DNA of 64,000 bases. It comes from Elusimicrobiota bacterium. Lineage in GTDB: Bacteria; Elusimicrobiota; Elusimicrobia; UBA1565; UBA9628. Positions 1-7,678 of this stretch are shown one piece after another; the stretch's first letter is position 1, and every line of letters starts with the position of its first letter. A program made the position numbers and the translations under genes. Below the pieces are notes generated by a model, which made no database searches, was not told the origin of the DNA, and worked only from the letters and a program-made list of their open reading frames with translations. The stretch covers positions 163,382 to 227,381 of the forward strand of contig JACPFR010000009.1 of assembly GCA_016182905.1 (NCBI GenBank), given 5' to 3'.

Positions 1-501
1 TACGTCGAGGGCGTCGGCGCGGGGCGCAAGGCCGCGTTCGCCTGCCTCGGCGTGCTCGCCGTCTTCATGTTCATCGGCTCGATCGGCGCCTTGTCGCTCG
101 GCGCGGTCGGCGGCTTCGGCAAGTTCAAGTCCCTGAAGGTCAAGTCCGGAGAGGGCGCGACGAAGGGCAACCTCGGCGCGCTGCGCTCCGCGGCCTCGAT
201 CTATTACGGCGACACGGAGGGCTCCTACCCCGCGACGCTCGACGCGCTCGTCGACCCCAAGTACGTCCCGTCGATGCCGAAGACCAAGGTCGCCGACCAT
301 CCGGAGACCGACGCGGTGACCCTCTACGGCGCCGAGGTCTGCACCGGCAAGACGGAGTACGGCTCCGAGATCGACGCCTCCAAGCTCAAGGACACCGGCG
401 GCTGGGGCTACGTCGCGGACCCGAAGGCGGTCTGCTGGGGACAGGTCTTCGTGGACTGCACGCACCAGGACTCGAAGGGCAAGCGCTGGCCGGAGTACTA
501 G
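1..501 (+). CDS. Pseudopilin-like membrane protein, 5' end outside the window
   Basis: The reading frame is open from base 1, so the gene begins upstream of the window; a GTG at 52 is only an internal codon. The visible 166 residues hold a hydrophobic segment (CLGVLAVFMFIGSIGALSLG) and then a soluble domain with the layout of a type II secretion GspG-like pseudopilin: a short helix (NLGALRSAASIYYGDTEG), a Y-P-x-T-L-D-A-L element and a C-terminal part with WGYV, VFVDC and a final W. Two cysteines in the C-terminal part could form a disulfide. The last 40 residues resemble the end of the lipoprotein at 30072-30536. The gene converges with the cyclophilin gene, and the two stops overlap by 4 nt. 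A secretion or pilus role is inferred from the fold only. Confidence 0.6.
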   Translation, partial: YVEGVGAGRKAAFACLGVLAVFMFIGSIGALSLGAVGGFGKFKSLKVKSGEGATKGNLGALRSAASIYYGDTEGSYPATLDALVDPKYVPSMPKTKVADHPETDAVTLYGAEVCTGKTEYGSEIDASKLKDTGGWGYVADPKAVCWGQVFVDCTHQDSKGKRWPEY

Positions 502-1037
502 GGCCGGGAGAGGACGATCTTGAAGGACTTCAGCACCGGCGGGTCGTAGGGCCGGTCGATCCCGTCCTTCGTCTCGCGCGGCACCGCCGCGATCGCGTTC
601 GCGACCTCGAGGCCCTCGACGAGCTCGCCGAACATCGTGTGCAGGCCGTCGAGGTCGGGCGCGGGCCCGAGCGTGATGAAGAACTGGGTCTGGGAAGTCC
701 CCGGCCCCCAGCTCGCCATGCCGAGCAGGCCGGGCTTGTCGAAGCGGTCGCCGGGACGGATCTCGTCGGGAACCGGGAGGTTCGGGTCGCCCTGCCCGGT
801 CCCGATCGGATCGCCGGTCTGGATCAGGAAGCCCGGCGCCACGCGGTGGAAGATCAGGCCGTTGTAAAAAGGCTTAGGGCGCCCGGCCAGCGCGCGCAGA
901 TGCGCGATCGTCTTCGGAGCGCGGTCCGGGTACAGGCGCGCGACCATGCGGCCCTTCGAGGTCTCCAGGACCGCGAACGGCCCGGCCGGCTTGCAGCCGG
1001 CGGCGAGCAGCAGCGCCGCGAGCGCCAGCCGCGTCAC
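498..1037 (-). CDS. Cyclophilin-type peptidyl-prolyl isomerase, putative lipoprotein
   Basis: A 179-residue protein starting with GTG in a GTGA overlap with the stop of the nnrE gene, so translation is probably coupled. The N-terminus (LALAALLLAAGC) is a lipoprotein signal with Cys15, so it should sit in the periplasm on a membrane. The rest is a compact cyclophilin: FYNGLIFHRV carries the catalytic Arg region, followed by LIQTGDPIGTGQG, the substrate-pocket segment SQTQFFITLG and LDGLHTMFGELVEG. It catalyses cis-trans isomerisation of prolyl bonds in exported proteins. It is the last gene of a six-gene operon. Confidence 0.9.
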   Translation of the reverse strand: MTRLALAALLLAAGCKPAGPFAVLETSKGRMVARLYPDRAPKTIAHLRALAGRPKPFYNGLIFHRVAPGFLIQTGDPIGTGQGDPNLPVPDEIRPGDRFDKPGLLGMASWGPGTSQTQFFITLGPAPDLDGLHTMFGELVEGLEVANAIAAVPRETKDGIDRPYDPPVLKSFKIVLSRP

Positions 1038-1762
1038 TTGGCGGCGCGGCCCTTGAGCAGAGCCGCCGGGTAGCCGATGTCGAGGACCTTGAGGACGCCG
1101 ACCGAGGCCTTCGCGTGCGGAGCGAGCAGGCCGCGCTTGGGCAGGCCCAAGGTCAAGGTCATGTCCGCGACGACGTACACGCCGCTGTGATAGCCGGTGT
1201 CGGGGTGGATGCCCGAGGGGATGTCGACGGCGACGACCGGCTTCTTGGCGGCCGTCATCTCGCGGATCATGTGATGGATGGCGCCGGCGGGCTTGCCGGT
1301 GGCGCCGGTCCCGAGCAAAGCGTCGATCACGAGATGGCACCAAGCCAGCGCCTTGTCGAGCCCCGAGCCGGGGCCGGCGGAGGTGATAGTGACGCCGGCG
1401 GCCTGGGCGCGCGCGAGGTTGACGCTGACGAGCTCCGGGTATTTCCCCGCGCCGTCGTTCTTGGGAGGGCAGAGGAACGCCGCCACCGTGGCTCCCCCCT
1501 CGGCCAGATAGCGCGCCGCGACGAGGCCGTCCCCGCCGTTGGCGCCGCGGCCGCAGCAGACGACGATCTTCGCCTGCTCGACCGACAGGCCCTTCTCGGC
1601 GAGGAAGGCCGCGCACTCGGCGGCGACGGCCCTGCCGGCGTTCTCCATCAGGTCGAGGGCCTTGAGGCCGTGCTTCTGCGTCGCGGCGAGGTCGAGCTCG
1701 CGCATCGCCGCGGCGCCGACGACGGGCAGGCCTTCCCAGACGTCGGGAATGGGCTCCTTCAT
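1034..1762 (-). CDS. nnrE: NAD(P)H-hydrate epimerase (YjeF N-terminal domain only)
   Basis: A 242-residue protein that interconverts the R and S epimers of damaged, hydrated NAD(P)H so that the S-specific dehydratase can repair it. The nucleotide-binding motif is clear (GRGANGGDGLVAARYL, near residue 65), as are VDIPSGI and a DALLGTGATG element. Only the epimerase domain is present; E. coli YjeF also carries the dehydratase, which must be encoded elsewhere here. The ATG at 1762 overlaps the stop of the upstream YIP1-like gene (ATGA), and the 3' end overlaps the cyclophilin start. Confidence 0.92.
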   Translation of the reverse strand: MKEPIPDVWEGLPVVGAAAMRELDLAATQKHGLKALDLMENAGRAVAAECAAFLAEKGLSVEQAKIVVCCGRGANGGDGLVAARYLAEGGATVAAFLCPPKNDGAGKYPELVSVNLARAQAAGVTITSAGPGSGLDKALAWCHLVIDALLGTGATGKPAGAIHHMIREMTAAKKPVVAVDIPSGIHPDTGYHSGVYVVADMTLTLGLPKRGLLAPHAKASVGVLKVLDIGYPAALLKGRAAK

Positions 1763-2337
1763 CAGCCCCAGGAGCGCAGCGCGGCGAGCACCCAGCCGAG
1801 CGTCGCGAGGAAGGCCATCAGGAGGACGACGAGCACGCACGCGAGGTAGGGCAGGCCCAAGGTCAGCCACGCCCGTCCGCCGCTGATGCCGTACTCGTCG
1901 CGGATGCCCCGCGCCTTGTAGGACAGGGACCACAGCCCGACGAAGAAGAAGACGAGGCGCAGGCTCCAGGCGGGGTTCGAGAACGCCGACTGGCAGACGA
2001 GCACGAGCGGCACCGCCGTCAGCCACGCGAGCTCGGACAGGCCGAGGTGGACGAACAGGGCGCGGGCGTCGCCGTGCGCTCCGCCGAGCTCGAGGATGAG
2101 ATGCAGCAGCGCGGTCGCCGTGAAGGTCATGACCGAATGCCACAGCAGCGCCAGCGCGAGGCCGGGCCAGCCGAACGGGAAGCTCGTGCGGCCGGCGAGC
2201 GCGTGCGCGACGTACAGGCTGGCCGCGCCGAGCAGGAGGGCGAGCAGGCCCAGCGCCGCGGGGCGCCGCTGGCGGATCAGGGCCGAGGCGTGCGCCCGGT
2301 CCTCGAAATAGTCGTAGACGAGCTCGACGGCGTCCAT
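1762..2337 (-). CDS. YIP1-family-like integral membrane protein
   Basis: 191 residues with about five hydrophobic segments (roughly 28-48, 60-85, 95-115, 125-140 and 160-187) and a short cytosolic N-terminus (VELVYDYFEDRA). The helix pattern and the L-W-H-x3-F region resemble bacterial YIP1 domain proteins, whose function is unknown. The start lies one base after the sppA stop, and the 3' end overlaps nnrE by 4 nt, so it is embedded in the operon. The family call rests on general layout, not on a diagnostic motif. Confidence 0.6.
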   Translation of the reverse strand: MDAVELVYDYFEDRAHASALIRQRRPAALGLLALLLGAASLYVAHALAGRTSFPFGWPGLALALLWHSVMTFTATALLHLILELGGAHGDARALFVHLGLSELAWLTAVPLVLVCQSAFSNPAWSLRLVFFFVGLWSLSYKARGIRDEYGISGGRAWLTLGLPYLACVLVVLLMAFLATLGWVLAALRSWG

Positions 2338-2338
2338 C

Positions 2339-3376
2339 CTACCAGCCCCCGGACCAGGCGTAGAGCAGGCCGCGAGGGATCGCGCGGCCCGCGTCGACCG
2401 TCACGCCCGCGGCGCCGAGCCCGAAGGTCAGGCGCGCGCGCGTCTCGAGCAGCTCGAAGATGTCGTTGAGCTTCTCCGTGTCGCGGCGCACCTTCGGCTT
2501 CTCGTCCTTGATGCCGCCGAGCTCGGCCGCGAGCTTGGTCGCGTCGAGGGAGTCGCCGAGCACGTCGACGAGGCCGAGCTCCTTGGCCTGGTTGCCGGAG
2601 TAGATGCGCCCGTCGGCGAGCGGCTTGACCTGCTCGACCGTCATCTTGCGCCCGTCGGCGACGGCCTGCACGAACTGCCCGTAGGCGTCGTCGATGAGGG
2701 ACTGGAGGATCTGCCGCTCTTCCGGAGTCATCGGGCGCGCGGGCGAGCCGATGTCCTTGTGCTTGCCGGACTTGATCGGGTCCTGCTTGTAGCCGACCTT
2801 CTGGAACAGCCCCTCCAGGTTCGAGACGGAGAAGATCACGCCGATCGAGCCCGTGAGCGTCCCGGGATGCGCGACGATCTTGTCGCAGGCCGCGCCGAGG
2901 TAGTAGCCGCCGGAGGCGGAGACGTCGCCGAACAGCGCCACGAAGGGGATCTTCTTCTCCTTCTTCACGCGGAGTATGCGCATGTAGATCTCCTGCACGG
3001 CGCCGACGCTGCCGCCGGGAGAGTTGATGTCGAGGACGATGGCCTTCACGCCCTTCGTCTCGGCGAGCTGCTCGATGCGGCGCGCCCACTGCTCGGCGCC
3101 GCGCTCCCAGGGCTTGCCCGACTCCGAGGCCATGATCGGCCCGCGGATCGAGACCCAGCCGACGGTGTCCTTCGGCTTCAGGTTCAGCAGGCTCTTCGCG
3201 CCGCCGTCGCGGGCCTTCGGCGCGTCGCTGCGGGCGCGCACGACGAGGACGACCGCCGCCAACAGCGAGGCGGCGTGCAGGACGATCAGCGCGGCGATCA
3301 GGCGGCGCTTGACCCGGCGCGGGCTGAGCTGGTGCGGCTCGAGGGGCGCGCCGGGATTCTCGGGGATCGGGTCCAT
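2339..3376 (-). CDS. sppA: Signal peptide peptidase SppA, S49 family
   Basis: 345 residues: a cytosolic Pro-rich start, one membrane anchor (about residues 25-46, LIAALIVLHAASLLAAVVLV) and a single S49 protease domain, as in short (half-size) SppA forms. The nucleophile serine is in DVSASGGYYLG and the general-base lysine in IKSGKHKDIGS; the oxyanion region is INSPGGSVG. It degrades signal peptides left in the inner membrane. A good AAGGAG ribosome site lies before the ATG. It is fourth from the 3' end of the operon downstream of the two GGDEF genes. Confidence 0.93.
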   Translation of the reverse strand: MDPIPENPGAPLEPHQLSPRRVKRRLIAALIVLHAASLLAAVVLVVRARSDAPKARDGGAKSLLNLKPKDTVGWVSIRGPIMASESGKPWERGAEQWARRIEQLAETKGVKAIVLDINSPGGSVGAVQEIYMRILRVKKEKKIPFVALFGDVSASGGYYLGAACDKIVAHPGTLTGSIGVIFSVSNLEGLFQKVGYKQDPIKSGKHKDIGSPARPMTPEERQILQSLIDDAYGQFVQAVADGRKMTVEQVKPLADGRIYSGNQAKELGLVDVLGDSLDATKLAAELGGIKDEKPKVRRDTEKLNDIFELLETRARLTFGLGAAGVTVDAGRAIPRGLLYAWSGGW

Positions 3377-3385
3377 GAAAGCTCC

Positions 3386-4690
3386 TTAGTTCGTGCGGCG
3401 CAGGGCGTCGCTGTCGACGACCCTGTTGCGTCCGTTCGCCTTGGCCGAGTACAAAGCCGAGTCGGCCCTGGCGATCAACTCCTCGGGCGTCGACGCGTCG
3501 CGCGGGAAGTGTGACACCCCGATCGAGATCGTCACCCTCAGCTCCTCGAAGCCGACCGAGAACAGCTCGGCCTCGATCGCCGCCCGGATCGCCTCGGCCT
3601 TGCGCAGGGCGCCGGCCGGCTCGGCCCGGGGCAGGACGATAGCAAACTCCTCGCCGCCGTAGCGCGCCACGAAGTCGGTGTCGTAGACGAGCGAGTTGAG
3701 GACCGCCCCGAGACGCTTCAAGACCTGGTCGCCGAAGGGATGGCCGTAGCGGTCGTTCAAGCTCTTGAAATGGTCGATGTCGAGGAGCATCAGTCCGAAG
3801 GTGGTCTTGAAGGTCTTGGCCCGGACGAGCTCCTCGGAGATCTTCTTGTCGAAGGCGCCCCGGCGCCGCACGCCGGTGAGGCCGTCGATCTCGGAGAGGC
3901 GCTCGACCTCCTGGAACAGCTTGACGCGCCTGAAGGCCACGCCGAGCTCGGAGACGAAGGACTGCGTCTTCGCCAGCCACGCCTCGGAGGACGATCCTTC
4001 CGGGACGCGCGCGTACAAGTAGCCCAATATCTCGTTTCCCTCTCGGATCGGCACTCCGACGGCGCGCTCGGGCTTCTCGAAGGCGCGCGGCGAGGCCGCG
4101 GCCGCGCCCTGCTCCTGCAGCAGGCGCTCGAGGGTCGCCCAGGCGGCGCCGGGCGAGGCGCGCAGGCCGCGCACGGCCAGGGGCCGGATCTCGCCCTCGC
4201 CGCGCAGGCCCGCGACGTACAGCGCGTACTCGACGCGCGGGCCGAAGTACTGCTCGAGCGCGCCTTCCACGCGGGGCCGCGCCTCCTCCCACGACATCGC
4301 CTCGGACAGGCTCTTGACCATGCCGTACAGGGCCGACGCCTCCCGGTGCGCGAGCTCGGCGTCGAGCCCGCGGGCCTTGAGGCCGCGGAGCTCCTCGGCC
4401 ATGCGCGCGCGCTGGGCGCGGACGCCCGCCAGGCGCTCGGCGAGGGAGTTCCGTTCGGCCTCGCGCCGCCGGGCGAGCTGCCACGCGAACGCCGTGCCGG
4501 CGATCGCCCACGCCGCGGTCAGCGCGGCGCCGGCGCGCGCGCCCTCGAGGGCCGACGCGAGCAGAGCGGCTCCGGCCGCGAGGGACACGGCGAACAGGAA
4601 AGCGGCCGCGGCGGGACGCCGGGGGTAGGCCGCCCACAGCGCGAGCGGGGGCAGCACGGCGACGGCGGCGGCCGCCCAGTCCGGCCTCAT
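3386..4690 (-). CDS. Membrane diguanylate cyclase with GAF-like and GGDEF domains
   Basis: 434 residues: two or three hydrophobic segments (about 5-75), a short helical linker, a GAF-like sensory domain (about 110-250) and a C-terminal GGDEF domain. The active site is intact (RYGGEEFAIVLP), with the substrate Asp in LLDIDHFKSLND, so it should make cyclic di-GMP from two GTP. I do not see an RxxD inhibitory site just before the GGEEF motif. The ATG at 4690 overlaps the stop of the paralogous upstream gene (ATGA). The two adjacent cyclases and a c-di-GMP riboswitch at 41612-41700 point to an active c-di-GMP network. Confidence 0.9.
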   Translation of the reverse strand: MRPDWAAAAVAVLPPLALWAAYPRRPAAAAFLFAVSLAAGAALLASALEGARAGAALTAAWAIAGTAFAWQLARRREAERNSLAERLAGVRAQRARMAEELRGLKARGLDAELAHREASALYGMVKSLSEAMSWEEARPRVEGALEQYFGPRVEYALYVAGLRGEGEIRPLAVRGLRASPGAAWATLERLLQEQGAAAASPRAFEKPERAVGVPIREGNEILGYLYARVPEGSSSEAWLAKTQSFVSELGVAFRRVKLFQEVERLSEIDGLTGVRRRGAFDKKISEELVRAKTFKTTFGLMLLDIDHFKSLNDRYGHPFGDQVLKRLGAVLNSLVYDTDFVARYGGEEFAIVLPRAEPAGALRKAEAIRAAIEAELFSVGFEELRVTISIGVSHFPRDASTPEELIARADSALYSAKANGRNRVVDSDALRRTN

Positions 4691-6003
4691 CCGACCACCT
4701 GGTTGCGCCCGCCGTGCTTGGCCTTGTACAGGCGCTCGTCGGCCACGCGGACGATCTGAGAAGCCGTGGTCGCGTCGGTCGGGAAGGCCGCCACCCCGAG
4801 GCTCATCGTGGCGCGCGTCGGCGCGCCGTTGAAGACGAAGGGCTCCTCGGCGACGCGCTGGCGGATGCGCTCGGCGACCGAGACGGCCTCCGAGCGCACG
4901 TAATTGGGAAGGATCAGGGCGAACTCCTCGCCGCCGTAGCGCGCGGCGAAGTCCACGGGCCTCGCGAACGACGAGAGGATCGCGGACAAGGTGCGCAGCA
5001 GCTGGTCGCCCGCCTGATGGCCGAACGTGTCGTTGTAGCGCTTGAAATGATCCACGTCGAGCATGATCAGGGACAGAGGCGTCTGGGAGCGGCCCGAGCG
5101 CAGGACCTCCTCCTGGAGCCGCTGCTGGAAGGCGCGGTGGCTGTGCAGCTGGGTCAGCGCGTCGTGCGTCGCCTGCCGGTGCACGCTCTCGTAGAGCCGG
5201 ATGTTCTCGAGCGAGAGGGAGGCCATCGTCGCGAACAGGTCGGCGGTGCGGACCTCGTCGGGGCCGAAGGCCCCCGCCGCGTCGCTCTCGAGCTTGACGA
5301 AGCCGGCGGCCTGACGCATGACCTTGAGCGGGATCGCGATGCCGGAGACGAAGCGCGCGCCGGGGACGACCTGCGCCTCCTGCTTGGCGTCCTTGATCAG
5401 GACGGGCCCCCGGCGGCGCTGCGCGGCGAGCAGGGGCGGGTCTTCGCCGGCGCCGCCGACGACCGAGACGCGCGCGGCCGGGAAGCGGTCGGACAGGATG
5501 GTGATCAGGCGCGTCTGCACCTCGCGCCCGTCGAGGGTGCCCGACAGGCTCTTCGCCGCGTCGGACAGGTCGCGGCGCAGGCGCGTGTCCACGCCGACCG
5601 TCTCCTCGTAGGAGCGGTAGTACTTCAGGTCGCGTTCGTCGTCGCGGATCTGGTCCTGCAGCCCCATCTGCTCGAGCAGGATCCCGCGCTCGTCGGAGAA
5701 CTGCCGGCCCCGGTGAGCGGCCTGCGCCCCGGCCAGCAGCCACAGGCCGCCGAGGCCCGCCGCGATCAGCGGCCGCTGCTCGGCCGAGCGGACCATCAGC
5801 ACGGCGGCGACGAGGGTGGCGAGGAAGGTGAGGACGACCGGGGACTCGCCGTCCTGGCGCAGATCGGACCAGAGCAAACAAAGCCCGAAGGCCGGAACGG
5901 CCGAAGGGCCGAGCTCGGGGCGGGCGACGACGAGCAAGGTCAGCCCCGCGAAGAGCCCGTACGACCCCATCAACGTCACGGCTCTGGAACGCGAGTCGCC
6001 CAT
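4687..6003 (-). CDS. Membrane diguanylate cyclase with GAF and GGDEF domains
   Basis: 438 residues when started at the ATG at 6003. Four hydrophobic segments lie in the first 105 residues, followed by a coiled linker, a GAF domain (about 140-275) and a GGDEF domain with an intact site (RYGGEEFALILP) and LIMLDVDHFKRYND. It should synthesise cyclic di-GMP in response to an unknown ligand of the GAF or membrane part. The start codon lies only 5 nt after the encoded CCA end of tmRNA and no terminator or Shine-Dalgarno site separates them. An earlier start at 6042 would lie inside the tmRNA gene and is unlikely. Confidence 0.88.
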   Translation of the reverse strand: MGDSRSRAVTLMGSYGLFAGLTLLVVARPELGPSAVPAFGLCLLWSDLRQDGESPVVLTFLATLVAAVLMVRSAEQRPLIAAGLGGLWLLAGAQAAHRGRQFSDERGILLEQMGLQDQIRDDERDLKYYRSYEETVGVDTRLRRDLSDAAKSLSGTLDGREVQTRLITILSDRFPAARVSVVGGAGEDPPLLAAQRRRGPVLIKDAKQEAQVVPGARFVSGIAIPLKVMRQAAGFVKLESDAAGAFGPDEVRTADLFATMASLSLENIRLYESVHRQATHDALTQLHSHRAFQQRLQEEVLRSGRSQTPLSLIMLDVDHFKRYNDTFGHQAGDQLLRTLSAILSSFARPVDFAARYGGEEFALILPNYVRSEAVSVAERIRQRVAEEPFVFNGAPTRATMSLGVAAFPTDATTASQIVRVADERLYKAKHGGRNQVVG

Positions 6004-6008
6004 GAAAA

Positions 6009-6366
6009 TGGTGGAGGTGGCGGGATTTGCACCCGCGTCCAAACGGCGCCGACCGAGGTCACTACAGGCTTAGCCCATCCTCAATTTCGCCCAAGGAAAA
6101 CCGATGGACGCGTGCTCCCTGGGCTAACCCCGTTCGGTCTTAGGCCCCCCGCCCACGGAATAACAGGGAAGGACCGCATCCTGCTCATTACACCGGCGAC
6201 CCACCAGCAGGCGTCGTGGACCGGCGTGTGCTCACTGCGGTTTAGGCAGTGGCCCAGGCCAACTGAGTGTTGGCAGTTGTTGTTTGGTCCGGTTTTTAAG
6301 GGGCCCTGACCAACCCCTGCCTGCGACCGACGGCTCAACGACATTTGTCGAAGCTAGATCACCCCC
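6009..6366 (-). ncRNA. ssrA: tmRNA (transfer-messenger RNA)
   Basis: The 5' end (minus strand) reads GGGGGTGATCTAGCTTCGAC, the typical tmRNA start. The 3' end has a T arm (GCGGG, loop TGCAAAT, CCCGC), the acceptor strand CACCTCC pairing with GGGGGTG, and an encoded CCA. Length is about 358 nt, usual for a one-piece tmRNA. It rescues stalled ribosomes by tagging the nascent peptide. The best tag frame (6242-6274) starts GCC AAC and reads ANTQLAWATA followed by TAA. The common tag ending is ALAA or a close variant, so the ATA ending is unusual. Confidence 0.93.
6242..6274 (-). other. tmRNA tag reading frame (ANTQLAWATA, stop)
   Basis: Within tmRNA, the frame that begins Ala-Asn and reaches a TAA after ten codons reads ANTQLAWATA. 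The other two frames give a polar 18-residue peptide or a long open frame with no nearby stop, neither typical of a degradation tag. The end (Ala-Thr-Ala) departs from the usual Leu-Ala-Ala recognised by ClpX, so either the tag has diverged or the resume codon is elsewhere. Confidence 0.6.
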
Positions 6367-6374
6367 GACAAGCT

Positions 6375-6403
6375 AGTATAACAGGGGAAGGGGACTTAGG
6401 CAA
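6375..6403 (-). promoter_or_regulatory. Sigma70-type promoter of tmRNA
   Basis: On the minus strand: -35 TTGCCT (6398-6403), 17-nt spacer, -10 TATACT (6375-6380). The predicted start falls at about 6366-6368, matching the mature 5' end of tmRNA. Confidence 0.8.
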
Positions 6404-6413
6404 GACCGGGGGA

Positions 6414-7607
6414 CTATTCGGCCGAGGCCAGGGGCGCGTCGAGAGAGCTGAACATGACCGTGCCCGCGACCGGAGCGTCGCCGGGGCCGGTCTCGGGCAC
6501 CTTGACCAGGCCGGCGCTCGTGTTGCCGACGAGGTCGCGCGCGACGACGCGGTAGGCGCCCGGCGCCGCCGGCACGGCGACCTTGAGCGAGACGGGCGGC
6601 ATCCCGGTCACCGGGGCCGACCACTCCTGGACCAAGGTCCCGGGCTTGCCCGCGGCGTCGAGCTTCCAGACGCGGATGTGCGCGAGGCCCAGCGAGTTCG
6701 TGTCCTTGACCTCGACTTGATCGCCCGCGCCCGCCGCGGCCACCATCCAGATCTGCGGCGGGAGGTCGTCGGCGACGAGGCGCATCAGGAACTCCCGGGG
6801 CGTCACGGCTTGGCCCGGGAAACGCGCGTCGAACACGGGGTAGGCCGCGCCCTCGAAGTACGGGCCGGGGTCCTGGTGCGCGCGGGGCAGGCCCAGGTCG
6901 GCCTCCGCGTGCGTGAGGACGTGCGCGCGGTCGCGCGGCAAGCCGGTCTCCTTGGCGATCGCCCGGATCAGCCAGGCCATGGACGCGTACATGCGCCAGT
7001 ACGACTGCGGCTCCCAGTCCGCGGCGATGAAGGGGTTCGCGCCGGGCTGCCCGGACTCCGTCTCGATGCCGACCGACGCGGCGTCGATGGCGGAGTTCTT
7101 CACGTGGTTGGCGATGTTCTCGATCTTGACCATGCGGATCACGCGGCCGTCGCGGCAGACCATGAAGTGCGCGGCCGTCTTCTGGCTGAGCAGCCAGGAG
7201 ACGGTGCCCTCGCAGGCGCCGGGCTTGCCGGTGGCCCCGCCCGAGGCGTGCAGGACGATGTACTTGATCTCTCCGCGGTCGACGCGGTCGGCCGGGGTGA
7301 CCCCCGTGTCGACGCGCCTCTTCTTCTTCCCGCGGCCGATCACCGTCCGGCTCATCTTCTCCATCCGGTCGACCATGTCGGCGTAATCGAAATTGACCTG
7401 CTCGTCGTCCCGCAGCAGCCCTTCCGGGGTCGGCGTCGAGACATGGATCATGTCGGGCGCGGCCGCGCCGGATTCGAGCCCGAAGGCGCGAGCGTTCTCC
7501 TGAAGGAGGCGCCTGACGTCCTCATGCGGGCCGCCGAGAGCCCGCGCCGGCCGGACGCAGAGCAGGAGCGCCGCGGCCGGGAGGATGGCGGAGAGGAATC
7601 GGGCCAT
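6414..7607 (-). CDS. Secreted N-acetylmuramoyl-L-alanine amidase (amidase_2 fold)
   Basis: 397 residues: a signal peptide (about 1-24, LPAAALLLCVRPARA), an N-terminal extension, an amidase_2/PGRP domain (about 105-265) and a C-terminal beta-rich domain (about 290-390). Candidate zinc ligands are the His in YIVLHASGG and the His in HVLTHAEAD, with HQDPGPYF supplying the third ligand region. It should cleave the bond between MurNAc and the peptide in the periplasm during wall turnover. A sigma70-type promoter ends 7 nt before the ATG. It stands alone between tmRNA and the kinase cluster. Confidence 0.85.
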   Translation of the reverse strand: MARFLSAILPAAALLLCVRPARALGGPHEDVRRLLQENARAFGLESGAAAPDMIHVSTPTPEGLLRDDEQVNFDYADMVDRMEKMSRTVIGRGKKKRRVDTGVTPADRVDRGEIKYIVLHASGGATGKPGACEGTVSWLLSQKTAAHFMVCRDGRVIRMVKIENIANHVKNSAIDAASVGIETESGQPGANPFIAADWEPQSYWRMYASMAWLIRAIAKETGLPRDRAHVLTHAEADLGLPRAHQDPGPYFEGAAYPVFDARFPGQAVTPREFLMRLVADDLPPQIWMVAAAGAGDQVEVKDTNSLGLAHIRVWKLDAAGKPGTLVQEWSAPVTGMPPVSLKVAVPAAPGAYRVVARDLVGNTSAGLVKVPETGPGDAPVAGTVMFSSLDAPLASAE

Positions 7608-7614
7608 TGAGCGG

Positions 7615-7643
7615 AGGATACCCCCTTCGCGAGGCCCGAGCAA
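7615..7643 (-). promoter_or_regulatory. Promoter of the amidase gene (leaderless type)
   Basis: Minus strand -35 TTGCTC (7638-7643), 17-nt spacer, -10 TATCCT (7615-7620). The ATG is only 7 nt from the -10 box, so transcription probably begins at or next to the start codon. Confidence 0.65.
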
Positions 7644-7678
7644 GGTCATAGGGCCCACCCGAGGGCGGACCGATGGAC

